The position numbers were made by a program, and so were the translations under genes. A stretch of DNA of 64,000 nt from Alphaproteobacteria bacterium (lineage in GTDB: Bacteria; Pseudomonadota; Alphaproteobacteria; Micropepsales; Micropepsaceae): contig CANIAL010000008.1 of NCBI GenBank assembly GCA_947465395.1, forward strand, positions 1 through 64,000, read 5' to 3'. The notes below the pieces were generated by a model. It did no database searches, was not told the origin of the DNA, and saw only the letters and a list, made by a program, of their open reading frames with translations. Shown in pieces: positions 9,149 to 19,864 of this stretch (positions are counted from its first letter, which is position 1; every line of letters begins with the position of its first letter).

Positions 9149-10416
9149 TCATGGGCGGATTTGCCCCGCGCCCCGCACCACATATTTGAAGGTGGTGAGC
9201 TGTTCCACGCCAACCGGCCCGCGCGCATGCAGCTTGCCGGTGCCGATGCCGATTTCCGCGCCCATGCCGAACTCGCCGCCATCGGCAAATTGGGTGGAGG
9301 CATTCCAAAGCACGATGGCGCTGTCCAGCGCGTTCAGGAATGTTTCGGCGGCGGCCCCATCTTCCGTGACGATGGAATCGGTGTGGTGCGAGCCATGACT
9401 TTCGATATGGGCGATGGCCGCTTCCAGCCCGTCCACCGCGCGCACGGCGATGATGGCGTCCAGATATTCGGTGGTCCAGTCTTCGGCGCTGGCAGGAACA
9501 GCGGCGGGGAAAATGGCACGCACGGCTTCGTCGCCGCGAATTTCGCAGCCCGCTTCTTTCAGGTCGTTCAGGATCGCGGGGCCATGGCTTTGCAGCACGG
9601 CCTTGTCCAGCAGCAACGTCTCCGCCGCGCTGCAGACGGATGTGCGGCGCATCTTGGCGTTCAGCACGATCTTGCGCGCCATGGCCAGGTCCGCCTTGGC
9701 ATGAACATAGACATGGCAAATGCCTTCCAGATGCGCCAGCACGGGTACCCGCGCCTCGCGCATCACGCGGCCCGTAAGGCCTTTGCCGCCGCGCGGAATG
9801 ATCAGGTCAATGGTGCCGCCCAATCCTTCCAGCATCAGGCCCACGGCGGCGCGGTCGGTGCTTCGCACATATTGTATGGCGGCGCTGGGCAGGCCCGCCG
9901 CAGCCAGGCCCTTGGTCATGGCGGCATGGATGGCGGTGGCCGAATGCACCGAATCCGAACCGCCGCGCAGGATGGCGACATTGCCCGCCTTCAGCGCGAT
10001 GGCGCCCGCGTCGGCCGTGACGTTAGGGCGGGATTCATAAATGATGCCAATGACGCCGATGGGCGTGGCGACGCGGGCGATATCAAGCCCATTGGGGCGG
10101 CTCCAGCGCGCCAGCTCGCGGCCATTGGGATCGGGCAGCGCCGCCACATCTTCCACGCCCTTTGCCATGGCTTCGATGCGTTTTTCATCCAGCGCCAGCC
10201 GGTCCATCAGTGCGGCGGTCATGCCGGATGCCTTGGCAGCGTCCAGGTCGCGGGCATTGGCGGCCAGGATTTCAGACTTGGTGGTGCGGATGGCGCGCGC
10301 GGCTTCGGTCAATGCTTTTGTCTTGGTAGCGTCATCCGCTTCGCGCATGGATCGCGCGGCGGCGCGGGCGGCATCGCCAACGGCCTGCATGTCCCCGGCC
10401 AATGTGTCATGCACAT

Positions 10417-10420
<4 letters not shown>
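9149..10420 (-). CDS. proA: Glutamate-5-semialdehyde dehydrogenase (gamma-glutamyl phosphate reductase)
   Basis: 423 residues, the usual length. The second step of proline synthesis is NADPH-dependent reduction of glutamyl phosphate. The catalytic cysteine is C263 in [14 protein letters not shown], and the ProA signature [15 protein letters not shown] precedes it. The start overlaps the proB stop by four bases (ATGA). Confidence 0.97.
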
Positions 10421-12806
<2,386 letters not shown>

Positions 12807-13325
12807 TTATGCCGCCTGTTTTCGCAGGAAATCGGCCCGCGTCAACAGCATGTCATGGCAGAGAACCGCCTGCCCCCGCGCTGCCGAGTGGCGCAAGGCC
12901 GAGCCATTGTGGCGCGCGCCCAGCTTGGCCAGAACCTGGCCCGAAGCGGGATTGTCGCAGAACCAGCCCGCATTCAGCCTTTCCCAGCCCAGCATCGTGA
13001 AGGCATGGGTGACCAGGCGGCCTGCCGCCTCGGTGGCATAGCCAAAGCCCCAGAAAGGCTTGCCCAGCCAATAGCCGAACTCGCCATCCTCGTGCAGCGT
13101 GATTTCGCCCAGGAAGACGCCGTCCTTTTTGCGCTCGATCACGAAAACATGATCATTGCCTTGCCCGCGCGTGATGAAATCCAGCGCATGGTCTTCGTGA
13201 TAGGGATACGGAATCCGCGCCGTCATCTTGGCCACATCATAATCGCCGAGCCACACCGCCAGCGCGGTGACATCCGAAGGCCGCAGCCGCCGCAATATCA
13301 GTCTTTCGCTTTCCAGAATGCACAT
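12807..13325 (-). CDS. GNAT family N-acetyltransferase (RimJ/RimL-type)
   Basis: About 172 residues from the ATG at 13325 (MCILESERLILRRLRPSD, the classic RimJ/RimL opening); the frame extends upstream to 13406 without matching the family. The acetyl-CoA loop region GYWLGKPFWGFGYATEAAG and the LNAGWFCDNPASGQVLAKLG helix are diagnostic. The substrate (an N-terminal amine or small molecule) is unknown. It lies between the rpmA terminator and obgE, nine bases before the obgE start. Confidence 0.9.
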   Translation of the reverse strand: MCILESERLILRRLRPSDVTALAVWLGDYDVAKMTARIPYPYHEDHALDFITRGQGNDHVFVIERKKDGVFLGEITLHEDGEFGYWLGKPFWGFGYATEAAGRLVTHAFTMLGWERLNAGWFCDNPASGQVLAKLGARHNGSALRHSAARGQAVLCHDMLLTRADFLRKQAA

Positions 13326-13357
13326 GACACAATTCCCCGCCTTTGCTTGCGAGGAAT

Positions 13358-13385
13358 AAAAAAGGGAGATGGCGGACCATCTCCC
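13358..13385 (-). terminator. Rho-independent terminator of rplU-rpmA
   Basis: On the minus strand: GGGAGATGG-tccg-CCATCTCCC followed by six T residues, about 50 bases after the rpmA stop. A second GC hairpin (GGCCGCCAA/TTGGCGGCC, 13398-13420) lies between it and rpmA. Confidence 0.9.
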
Positions 13386-13435
13386 TCGCGCATTATGGGC
13401 CGCCAATTTTGTTGGCGGCCTATGTCTTCAGCCGC

Positions 13436-13720
13436 CTATTCCGCCGCGAGCTTCGCCGCCGGGTTGGCGGTGGCGATCACGGACACGTACGTACGGCGCT
13501 TGAAGCCGGACTTGAACGCAACCGCGCCATCGCAAAGGGCGAACAGCGTATGATCTTTGCCCATGCCGACATTTTCGCCAGGATGGAATTTGGTGCCGCG
13601 CTGGCGAACGATCACGTTGCCACCGGAAATGCGTTCGCCGCCAAACAGCTTGACGCCCAGGCGCTGGCCCGGGGAGTCACGACCGTTGCGAGAGGAACCG
13701 CCTGCTTTCTTGTGTGCCAT
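13436..13720 (-). CDS. rpmA: 50S ribosomal protein L27
   Basis: 94 residues starting [16 protein letters not shown], with [19 protein letters not shown], as in all bacterial L27 proteins. There is no Firmicutes-type cleavable N-terminal extension. It begins three bases after the rplU stop. Confidence 0.99.
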   Translation of the reverse strand: MAHKKAGGSSRNGRDSPGQRLGVKLFGGERISGGNVIVRQRGTKFHPGENVGMGKDHTLFALCDGAVAFKSGFKRRTYVSVIATANPAAKLAAE

Positions 13721-13723
13721 GAC

Positions 13724-14041
13724 TTATTCCTTCCCCGCCGAAATGCCGAGGATCTTCACCTTGGTGAAATGCTGGCGATGACCGCGCTTGCGGTGCGTGT
13801 TCTTGCGGCGCTTCTTCTTGAAGGCCACGACCTTTTCGCCCTGACCATGTTCCAAGATTTCGCAGGACACCGAGGCGCCCTTGACCAGCGGCGCGCCCAG
13901 CTTGGGGGTGTCGCCGCCCAGCATCAGGACATCGCCGAAGGTGAGCTTGGCGCCCACGTCACCGGCCAGGCTTTCGATCTTGAGGACCGAATCCTTGGCA
14001 ACTCGATACTGTTTTCCGCCGGTGCGGATGACCGCGTACAT
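13724..14041 (-). CDS. rplU: 50S ribosomal protein L21
   Basis: 105 residues starting MYAVIRTGGKQYRVAKDS and ending with a basic segment (KKKRRKNTHRKRGHRQHFT) followed by VKIL. AAGGA precedes the ATG. It is transcribed from a near-consensus promoter at 14102-14129 together with rpmA. Confidence 0.99.
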   Translation of the reverse strand: MYAVIRTGGKQYRVAKDSVLKIESLAGDVGAKLTFGDVLMLGGDTPKLGAPLVKGASVSCEILEHGQGEKVVAFKKKRRKNTHRKRGHRQHFTKVKILGISAGKE

Positions 14042-14101
14042 GACTTAAATCCTTGAAAATACGAGATATTTCAGGCAGTTGAGGCTGCCGGAGAGCGGCG
14101 C

Positions 14102-14129
14102 ACTATACGGATAGGGGCTTTTGCGTCAA
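14102..14129 (-). promoter_or_regulatory. Sigma-70-type promoter of rplU-rpmA
   Basis: On the minus strand TTGACG, 16 bases, TATAGT. The leader to the rplU start is about 55 bases. Confidence 0.75.
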
Positions 14130-14208
14130 GCGCCTGTTTTTTGGACGCTTTTGACCGCTGCAACGCCATCCCGTCCCATGCGTTTCAAAGGCGTCGAAGG
14201 GGAGTTCC

Positions 14209-15204
14209 ATGACATTTATCCGCAGCTTTGCCACGCTGGCCATCCTGAGCCTGCTGGCGCTGCCAGCACATGCGCAACAGGCCAAGAAAGGCGAAGGCAA
14301 CACCTTCTCCTTGCTGTTCGAGAATGATCTCTTTTTCAGCTCGGATCACGATTACACCAACGGCATCGCGCTGGCCTACACCACCGCGCCGGATGAAACG
14401 CCAGGCTGGGCCGGCGATGTGGCGCGCGCCCTGCCCTTCTTCGCCCAGGGCGGCGAGATGCGCTCGCGCTATGCCATCGGGCAGAACATGTTCACGCCGC
14501 GCAATCTGGCCGCCGTCAATCCGCCCCTGACGGACCGGCCCTATGCGGGGTTCCTGTACGGCTCCATGGGCGTGGTGGCCGACAGCGGGACAAACATGGA
14601 CCAGTTCCAGGTGACGTTGGGCGTGGTTGGGCCATCCAGCTTGGCCAAGGAAAGCCAGACCTTCGTGCATGGCATCATCGCCGATCCCAAGCCCATGGGT
14701 TGGGGCACGCAGTTGCACGACGAGCCGGGGCTGATCATCGAATATGAGCGGTCCATGAAACTGATCCCCCCGCAATCATTTCTTGGCGGCGTCTTCGATA
14801 TCGAGCCGCATTACGGCGCTGCCATCGGCAATGTCTATGATTACGCCAATATCGGCGCCATGGCGCGCTTCGGTTTCAACCTGCCGCGCGATTACGGCCC
14901 GGCCCGCATCCAGCCCAGCCTGCCGGGCAGCGATTATTTCGAACCCACGGCTGGGCTTGGCGCCTATGTCTTTGCGGGGGTGGATGGCCGCGCCATCGCG
15001 CGCAACCTGTTCCTGGACGGCAACAGCTTTGTCGCCAGCCGCAGCGTTTCCAAGAAGGCCTTGGTGGGCGATGTGACATTGGGTGCGGCGGTTGTCTTCC
15101 GCTCTTTCCGCGTCGCCTTCACGCATGTGTTGCGCACCCGGGAATACAAGACCCAGTCCACGGATTCGCAGTTTGGCGCGGTGAGCCTTACCGCCCGCTT
15201 CTGA
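14209..15204 (+). CDS. LpxR-like outer-membrane lipid A deacylase (DUF2219)
   Basis: 331 residues with a signal peptide (cleavage after AHAQ). The start of the mature protein contains FSLLFENDLFFSSDHDYTNG, the conserved opening of the LpxR/DUF2219 family, which supplies active-site Asn/Asp and Thr residues. Alternating strands follow, ending in an outer-membrane C-terminal F (SLTARF). LpxR removes the 3'-acyloxyacyl group of lipid A in Salmonella. Whether this homologue acts on lipid A is inferred. It is divergent from rplU and convergent, with no gap, with the next gene. Confidence 0.82.
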   Translation: MTFIRSFATLAILSLLALPAHAQQAKKGEGNTFSLLFENDLFFSSDHDYTNGIALAYTTAPDETPGWAGDVARALPFFAQGGEMRSRYAIGQNMFTPRNLAAVNPPLTDRPYAGFLYGSMGVVADSGTNMDQFQVTLGVVGPSSLAKESQTFVHGIIADPKPMGWGTQLHDEPGLIIEYERSMKLIPPQSFLGGVFDIEPHYGAAIGNVYDYANIGAMARFGFNLPRDYGPARIQPSLPGSDYFEPTAGLGAYVFAGVDGRAIARNLFLDGNSFVASRSVSKKALVGDVTLGAAVVFRSFRVAFTHVLRTREYKTQSTDSQFGAVSLTARF

Positions 15205-15738
15205 TTATTTCTTGACCGGCAATAACCGCGCCACGATGGCGGCTGCCAGCAGCAGCAATCCCACCAGGATGGTTGCCTGTTTTATGCTGCCGAACATGTG
15301 GGCGGGGCCGGAATAGGCCAAGGTGTCGCCGCCCAGCATCATCATCAGGTACAGCGCGTTCTGCACCGCATTGCACAGCGCGCCGGCCAGCGGCGCCATG
15401 GCCGCCATGACGATAAAGCCGCGCCGCCGCCCGGGTCCGGGCGCGAAGCGTTCCGCCGCGATGATGCCCGAATAAAAGAACGCGGCGGCATATAGCGGCA
15501 TCAGGAGAAAGCCCAGGCCCAGATTGAACCCGGCCAGGGTGGCGTAGGGCTGCGGCGCCCAGGCATGGATGGCAGCGCGGATTTCGGCCGCATCATTCAG
15601 CGGGGCAAGGTCCCATGTGCCAACGCCGGTCAGGCTCTGCAGCATCCGGTCCAGGAAGAACAGGAAGGCGAAAACCAGAAGGCCCAGGCCCACGCTCCAG
15701 AACCAGCGGCGGTGAAGACTGGCTTTGGCGATACGCAT
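15205..15738 (-). CDS. Uncharacterised four-TM membrane protein
   Basis: 177 residues from the ATG at 15738, preceded by GGGGAAA; the longer frame to 15894 is proline-rich and looks non-coding. Hydrophobic segments lie near residues 13-30, 70-92, 103-125 and 150-170, separated by basic loops. I recognise no family. Its stop is adjacent to that of the LpxR-like gene on the other strand. Confidence 0.6.
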   Translation of the reverse strand: MRIAKASLHRRWFWSVGLGLLVFAFLFFLDRMLQSLTGVGTWDLAPLNDAAEIRAAIHAWAPQPYATLAGFNLGLGFLLMPLYAAAFFYSGIIAAERFAPGPGRRRGFIVMAAMAPLAGALCNAVQNALYLMMMLGGDTLAYSGPAHMFGSIKQATILVGLLLLAAAIVARLLPVKK

Positions 15739-15785
15739 GGCATTTCCCCGTTTGGCGGCCCCAATGAGGGAGGTTATAAGCCAGC

Positions 15786-16406
15786 ATGCGGCCCGTTGGC
15801 GATATTCTCTACAATTTTCACTGGATCCTGCCGGGCGATGCCGCCCGCGCGGCCCAGGCCTGGGCGGGTCGGCTGGGGCCGTTCCTGAAGGCACGCGGCA
15901 TTGCGGCCATCATAAATCTGCGCGGCCGCAATGACGATCTTTCCTGGTGGAAGAACGAGACCCGCATCGCCGGCGAGGGCGGCATCGCGCACCTGGACGC
16001 CATGCTGGATTCACGGAAACTGCCCAAGCCGGAAATGCTGGCCCGGCTGATCGAGACGTTTGATACCGCGCCCCGGCCCTTCATGCTGAAATGCTCCGGC
16101 GGGCAGGACCGCACCAGTTTCGCCGCCGCGCTTTATATCATTCATGTCAAAGGTTGGGGCGCGATGAATGAAGCCATGGCGCAGTTCGCCCGCTTTCCCT
16201 ACCTGCATTTTCCCAAGAAACGCCAACGCTGGCTTAAAGTGTTTCCCGAATTCGCGCGTGAAGATTCAGGCGGCATGGCGCTGGCCGACTGGATCATCGG
16301 GCGCTACGACCCGGCGCGGCTGAAGGACTGGCTGGCGCAAAATGGCCTTGGCGACGGGCATGAGGGGATTTTTACCGTCCCCACCCGCAGCCCGTTTCAG
16401 TGGTGA
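15786..16406 (+). CDS. Cys-based protein tyrosine/dual-specificity phosphatase-like protein
   Basis: 206 residues. The P-loop KCSGGQDRTSFAAAL matches C-x5-R-(S/T), with nucleophile C103 and R109. The preceding IAAIINLRG strand and HLDAMLDSRKLP segment resemble the small bacterial DSP/PTP fold, where an acidic residue upstream acts as general acid. No signal peptide, so it is cytoplasmic. alkB follows almost at once, which suggests a shared transcript. The substrate (phosphoprotein, phosphoinositide or nucleotide-like) cannot be told. Confidence 0.75.
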   Translation: MRPVGDILYNFHWILPGDAARAAQAWAGRLGPFLKARGIAAIINLRGRNDDLSWWKNETRIAGEGGIAHLDAMLDSRKLPKPEMLARLIETFDTAPRPFMLKCSGGQDRTSFAAALYIIHVKGWGAMNEAMAQFARFPYLHFPKKRQRWLKVFPEFAREDSGGMALADWIIGRYDPARLKDWLAQNGLGDGHEGIFTVPTRSPFQW

Positions 16407-16410
16407 GTTG

Positions 16411-17022
16411 GTGAAGCCGCTGGACGTAATGCCGGGTGTCAGCCTATGGCGCGCGCGCTATTCGCCGCAAGAACAGCGCGGGCTGCTGGACGCGGTCTTG
16501 GCCAACATCGCGCACGCGCCTTTCTATCGCCCCGTGATGCCGGGCAACGCAAAACCTTTCTCGGTGGAAGAAAGCAATTTCGGCCCGCTGGGCTGGGTGT
16601 CGGATCAGGCAGGATACCGCTACCAGGCCACGCATCCCGTCACCGGCAAAGCCTGGCCCGCGATTCCGCAAGCGTTGCTGGATTTGTGGGACGCCATTGC
16701 CGATGCGCCGCCGCCGCAATGCTGCCTGGTCAATCTCTACCGCGAAGGCGCCCGCATGGGCCTGCACCAGGACAAGGACGAGACGGCGCGGACCGCACCC
16801 GTGCTGTCCGTGTCGCTGGGCGATGACGCCATCTTCCGCATCGGCGGCGAGACGCGGCGCGGCCCCACCAAGAGACTCACCCTGCAATCTGGCGATGTGT
16901 TGATGTTTGGCGGCGTGGCGCGCTTGGCCTATCACGGCATTGACCGCATCAAGCCGGGAAGCTCCACGCTCATTCCCGGTGGTGGGCGCATCAACCTCAC
17001 GCTGCGCCGTGTGAAAGATTGA
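16411..17022 (+). CDS. alkB: Alpha-ketoglutarate-dependent DNA repair dioxygenase AlkB
   Basis: 203 residues from the GTG four bases after the phosphatase stop; an ATG at 16429 or the longer frame from 16342 are alternatives. Fe ligands H119 and D121 are in LHQDKDE and H175 is in RLAYHGI. 2-oxoglutarate and substrate arginines R193 and R199 are in RINLTLRRV. LGWVSDQAGYRY matches the AlkB nucleotide-recognition lid. AlkB reverses 1-methyladenine and 3-methylcytosine lesions. Confidence 0.93.
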   Translation: MKPLDVMPGVSLWRARYSPQEQRGLLDAVLANIAHAPFYRPVMPGNAKPFSVEESNFGPLGWVSDQAGYRYQATHPVTGKAWPAIPQALLDLWDAIADAPPPQCCLVNLYREGARMGLHQDKDETARTAPVLSVSLGDDAIFRIGGETRRGPTKRLTLQSGDVLMFGGVARLAYHGIDRIKPGSSTLIPGGGRINLTLRRVKD

Positions 17023-17044
17023 GCGCCGCATGCACGATTAAAAA

Positions 17045-17074
17045 AAAGCCCGGCTGATTTCTCAGCCGGGCTTT
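17045..17074. terminator. Bidirectional-type terminator after alkB
   Basis: AAAGCCCGGCTGA-tttc-TCAGCCGGGCTTT, a 13-base perfect stem with an A tract before it and T residues after it, 23 bases after the alkB stop. Confidence 0.88.
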
Positions 17075-17092
17075 AATGCGCCGTTACGCGCG

Positions 17093-17178
17093 GGGACGCC
17101 TGGAGGGGAACCGGCGTCCGCGGAAGAACCGGTCAGCGTGCAAGCGGGGGCAGAGCCTGCTGAACCAATGTTCTTCCT
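17093..17178. ncRNA. Candidate structured RNA between alkB and the ArsR gene
   Basis: Two nested features in a stretch without a gene. One is the hairpin GGACGCC-N12-GGCGTCC (17094-17119). The other is a long stem where GGAAGAAC pairs with GTTCTTCC and, inside it, GGTCAGC pairs with GCTGAACC (one bulged A). No known RNA family was recognised and the transcribed strand is unknown, so this is only a candidate. Confidence 0.3.
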
Positions 17179-17263
17179 GTATTGAAGCTAGGTACGATGG
17201 ACCCGGTCTTCAACTATCATTTCCGTAACGCCGGTATGTGCTTATTGAATGACAGTGTGGCCG

Positions 17264-17584
17264 TCAGGTGTTCATGCGGTCATGCAGTTGGCGTTCCCAT
17301 TCTTCGTTGAACGCCGCCGTCACTTCTTCCCAGAATGGCTCCAGCCAGGCGCGCATGGCGGCCAGCCCGGCGCGGTCCAGGCGGTATAGCCGCCTTGCGC
17401 CGTCGCGCTGGTCGCTGACCAAACCGGCCTCTTTCAGGATTTTCAGGTGCTGGGAGACGGCCGGGCGGCTGACCGGAAGCTGGGCCGCCAGGGCGTTCAC
17501 CGAGCTGGCCCCGCCCCGCAACAGGCCAAATATCTGGCGGCGCGTGGGGTCGGCCAAGGCTGATAGCACGGTATCGTAAGTCAT
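17264..17584 (-). CDS. ArsR/SmtB family transcriptional regulator
   Basis: 106 residues, a winged-helix repressor: LADPTRRQIFGLLRGG, recognition helix SRPAVSQHLKILKEAGLV, wing RDGARRLYRL. It lacks the cysteine metal site of classical ArsR/CadC and resembles the metal-independent SdpR group that often controls neighbouring activator or START-domain genes; no such gene is adjacent. A strong palindrome lies directly upstream of its ATG, indicating autoregulation. Confidence 0.9.
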   Translation of the reverse strand: MTYDTVLSALADPTRRQIFGLLRGGASSVNALAAQLPVSRPAVSQHLKILKEAGLVSDQRDGARRLYRLDRAGLAAMRAWLEPFWEEVTAAFNEEWERQLHDRMNT

Positions 17585-17586
17585 TG

Positions 17587-17608
17587 CTTACTGTAAGTTG
17601 TTACTTAC
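17587..17608 (-). promoter_or_regulatory. Probable operator of the ArsR-type regulator
   Basis: Two overlapping inverted repeats share a GTAAG arm: CTTAC-t-GTAAG (17587-17597) and GTAAGT-tgtt-ACTTAC (17593-17608). They begin three bases before the regulator's ATG, where bound repressor would block transcription. Confidence 0.6.
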
Positions 17609-17655
17609 CTAATATCAACAAAAATATCCACCAAAAGGCGGCTTGGAAGAATTGG

Positions 17656-18297
17656 CTATTTTCGGGGTGCCTTCACGGGGACCGTGAACAGGGCATCGTC
17701 CAGCTTGATCCCCGTCTGGGTGCCGGTCAGGGCCACGGTGGTCACCCCACCCTGATTGTCCTTCACCTTCCATTGCCGCAGCTCCAGCAGGGGCCAGGAA
17801 AAGACCAGGTCTATGTTGCCCTGGGTATGGGCGGTGCTGGTGCGGGCATGGATCACCAGCACGCCGGGCTGTTCTTCCACCCCCACCACGCTGCGGTCGA
17901 ATTTCAGGTTCACGTCCTGGTTCAAAAGGATACCCAGCGGCAAATCGGACAGGGAATAGCGGTCCAGGGTGTTGAGACGCCGGTTCTGGACATAGACGGT
18001 GCCGCCCGTGGCCACGACCAAAGTGGGGCTGGGCGCGGCATAGGCAAAGCGCAGGCGGCCGGGGCGCGCCAGGTCAAACTCGCCCTGGTCCAGCTGGCCG
18101 TCAGGGCCAAGCTGCACGAAATTGCTTTTCAGGCTGGTAAGCGCGTTCAGATACGCACTGACCTTGTCCAGATTGGCGGCCTGGACGGCGGTGAAGCGGG
18201 CGGTGCCGCGCTGTGGCGGCGACTGTGCCTGGGCCCGCGCCAAAGGCAGCGCGCTCAAGGCAATGAGGCCGGCGATAGCGAATGCGCGATACATCAT
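17656..18297 (-). CDS. lolA: Outer-membrane lipoprotein carrier LolA
   Basis: About 213 residues from the ATG at 18297 (MMYRAFAIAGLIALSALPLA), with a signal peptide ending near RAQAQ. The LolA half-barrel pattern is visible: LTSLKSNFVQLGPDGQ, GEFDLARPGRLRFAY, GGTVYVQNRRLNTLDRY and a C-terminal GTQTGIKLDDALF. LolA carries lipoproteins across the periplasm from LolCDE to the outer membrane. Only about 50 bases separate it from the divergent gpsA. Confidence 0.88.
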   Translation of the reverse strand: MMYRAFAIAGLIALSALPLARAQAQSPPQRGTARFTAVQAANLDKVSAYLNALTSLKSNFVQLGPDGQLDQGEFDLARPGRLRFAYAAPSPTLVVATGGTVYVQNRRLNTLDRYSLSDLPLGILLNQDVNLKFDRSVVGVEEQPGVLVIHARTSTAHTQGNIDLVFSWPLLELRQWKVKDNQGGVTTVALTGTQTGIKLDDALFTVPVKAPRK

Positions 18298-18349
18298 CAA
18301 AAGATAAAGTCCGTTTCTGAATAAGCAACAAATCATTTAGTCTTGGGTC

Positions 18350-19351
18350 ATGAGCGACAATCCCGCGCCTTATTCCCGCATTGCTGTCCTTGGCGCAGGC
18401 GCCTGGGGCACCGCATTGGCGCTGGCCGCCATCAATGCCGGGCGCGATGTCACACTGTGGGCGCGCGAAGCCGATGTGGTGGACAGCATCAGGACGGCGC
18501 GCAGCAACCGTTTCCTGCCCGGCGTGACTTTGCCGCCATCGCTGAAGGTGACCGGCGATCTGGGACAAGCCGCAAACGCTGATGCGGCGCTGGTGGCGGT
18601 GCCGGCGCAAGTGCTGGGAAAATTCGCGGGCCTCTTGGCGCCGCATGTGAAAGCGGGAATGCCGCTGGCCATCTGCGCCAAGGGCATCGAACAGCCGGGC
18701 GGACGCCTGCTGCACGAAGTTTTGGCGGCGGCGATCCCGGGCGCGGAAATCGCCATGCTGTCCGGGCCATCCTTTGCGCGCGACGTGGCGAAGGGCCTTC
18801 CCACCGCCGTCACCATTGCGGGCAAGGCGGATGTGGCCGCACGGCTGCAGGCCAGCCTGTCGTCCCTCACCTTTCGGCCCTATGCCAGCGACGATGTTGT
18901 GGGCGTGGCGCTGGGGGGCGCGGCCAAGAATGTCTATGCCATCGCCTGCGGCGTGGTCGAAGGCATGGGCCTGGGCGAGAATGCCCGCGCCGCGCTGCTG
19001 GCGCGCAGCTTCGCCGAACTGGCGCGGCTGGGCGAGGCGCAGGGCGCGCGGCGCGAAACCCTGATGGGCCTGTCCGGGCTGGGCGATCTGGTTCTGACCG
19101 CCACGTCCATGTCATCGCGCAATTTTTCCGCCGGGGTCGAGCTGGGCCGGGGCGGCCAGCCAGCATCACTGTCCACGCCGGAACATCCTTTGGCCGAAGG
19201 CGTCGCCACCGCGCCCGCGCTTGTGGCGCGCGCGCATGTGTTGGGTGTGGAGTTGCCTGTGGCCGAAGCCATGGCGGATCTGCTGGCGGGAAAATTGCCG
19301 CTTGGCGAAGCAGTGACGCGGCTGATGAGCCGAAAACTTAAAACAGAATAA
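18350..19351 (+). CDS. gpsA: Glycerol-3-phosphate dehydrogenase [NAD(P)+]
   Basis: 333 residues. The N-terminal nucleotide-binding motif is AVLGAGAWGTALA. SGPSFARDVAKGLPTAV is the GpsA signature. The catalytic lysine lies in ALGGAAKNVYAIACG, and MGLSGLGDLVLTATS follows. It makes sn-glycerol-3-phosphate from DHAP for phospholipid synthesis. Confidence 0.97.
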   Translation: MSDNPAPYSRIAVLGAGAWGTALALAAINAGRDVTLWAREADVVDSIRTARSNRFLPGVTLPPSLKVTGDLGQAANADAALVAVPAQVLGKFAGLLAPHVKAGMPLAICAKGIEQPGGRLLHEVLAAAIPGAEIAMLSGPSFARDVAKGLPTAVTIAGKADVAARLQASLSSLTFRPYASDDVVGVALGGAAKNVYAIACGVVEGMGLGENARAALLARSFAELARLGEAQGARRETLMGLSGLGDLVLTATSMSSRNFSAGVELGRGGQPASLSTPEHPLAEGVATAPALVARAHVLGVELPVAEAMADLLAGKLPLGEAVTRLMSRKLKTE

Positions 19352-19373
19352 AGTCTGAAAACGGAATAATGTG

Positions 19374-19787
19374 ATGGCCTACTGGCTTTTCAAATCCGAA
19401 CCGGAAACCTGGTCCTGGGACCAGCAGAAGAAAAAGGGCGCCAAGGGCGAACCCTGGAGCGGCGTGCGCAACCACACCGCCAAGCTGAACATGATAAAAA
19501 TGAAGAAGGGTGATCTGGGCTTCTTCTATCATTCCGGCGAAGAGAAGGCCGTGGTGGGCATCGTGGAAGTGATCGGCGAATACCGCCCCGATCCCACCGA
19601 TGCCAAGGGCCAGTTCGGGCTGGTGGTGGTCAAGGCCGTGAAAGACATGCCCAAGCCCTTTACATTGACCATGGCGAAAACCACGCCAGCCCTGGCCGAA
19701 ATGAGCCTGGTGAAAAGTTTTCGCCTTTCCGTACAGCCGGTTACCGCTGCGGAATGGAAACTGGTCTGCGCCAAGGGCGGGCTTTAA
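19374..19787 (+). CDS. EVE domain-containing protein
   Basis: 137 residues starting MAYWLFKSEPETWSWDQQ. The body GVRNHTAKLNMIKMKKGDLG and FFYHSGEEKAVVGIVEV is the EVE (PUA-related) fold, close to human thymocyte nuclear protein 1. EVE domains bind modified bases in DNA or RNA. It begins 22 bases after gpsA and is probably co-transcribed with it. Confidence 0.92.
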   Translation: MAYWLFKSEPETWSWDQQKKKGAKGEPWSGVRNHTAKLNMIKMKKGDLGFFYHSGEEKAVVGIVEVIGEYRPDPTDAKGQFGLVVVKAVKDMPKPFTLTMAKTTPALAEMSLVKSFRLSVQPVTAAEWKLVCAKGGL

Positions 19788-19864
19788 GGCCCGTAAAACC
19801 GACAAGATTGCGCGACGGGTGGGGGTATAGGCTGCAGCTGTATTCGCCAAAGGAGAGTCGGACA

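Noticed and set aside
15739-15894. N-terminal extension of the four-TM protein
   Set aside because: Pro/Arg-rich stretch overlapping the phosphatase start on the other strand; a better start with a ribosome binding site lies at 15738.
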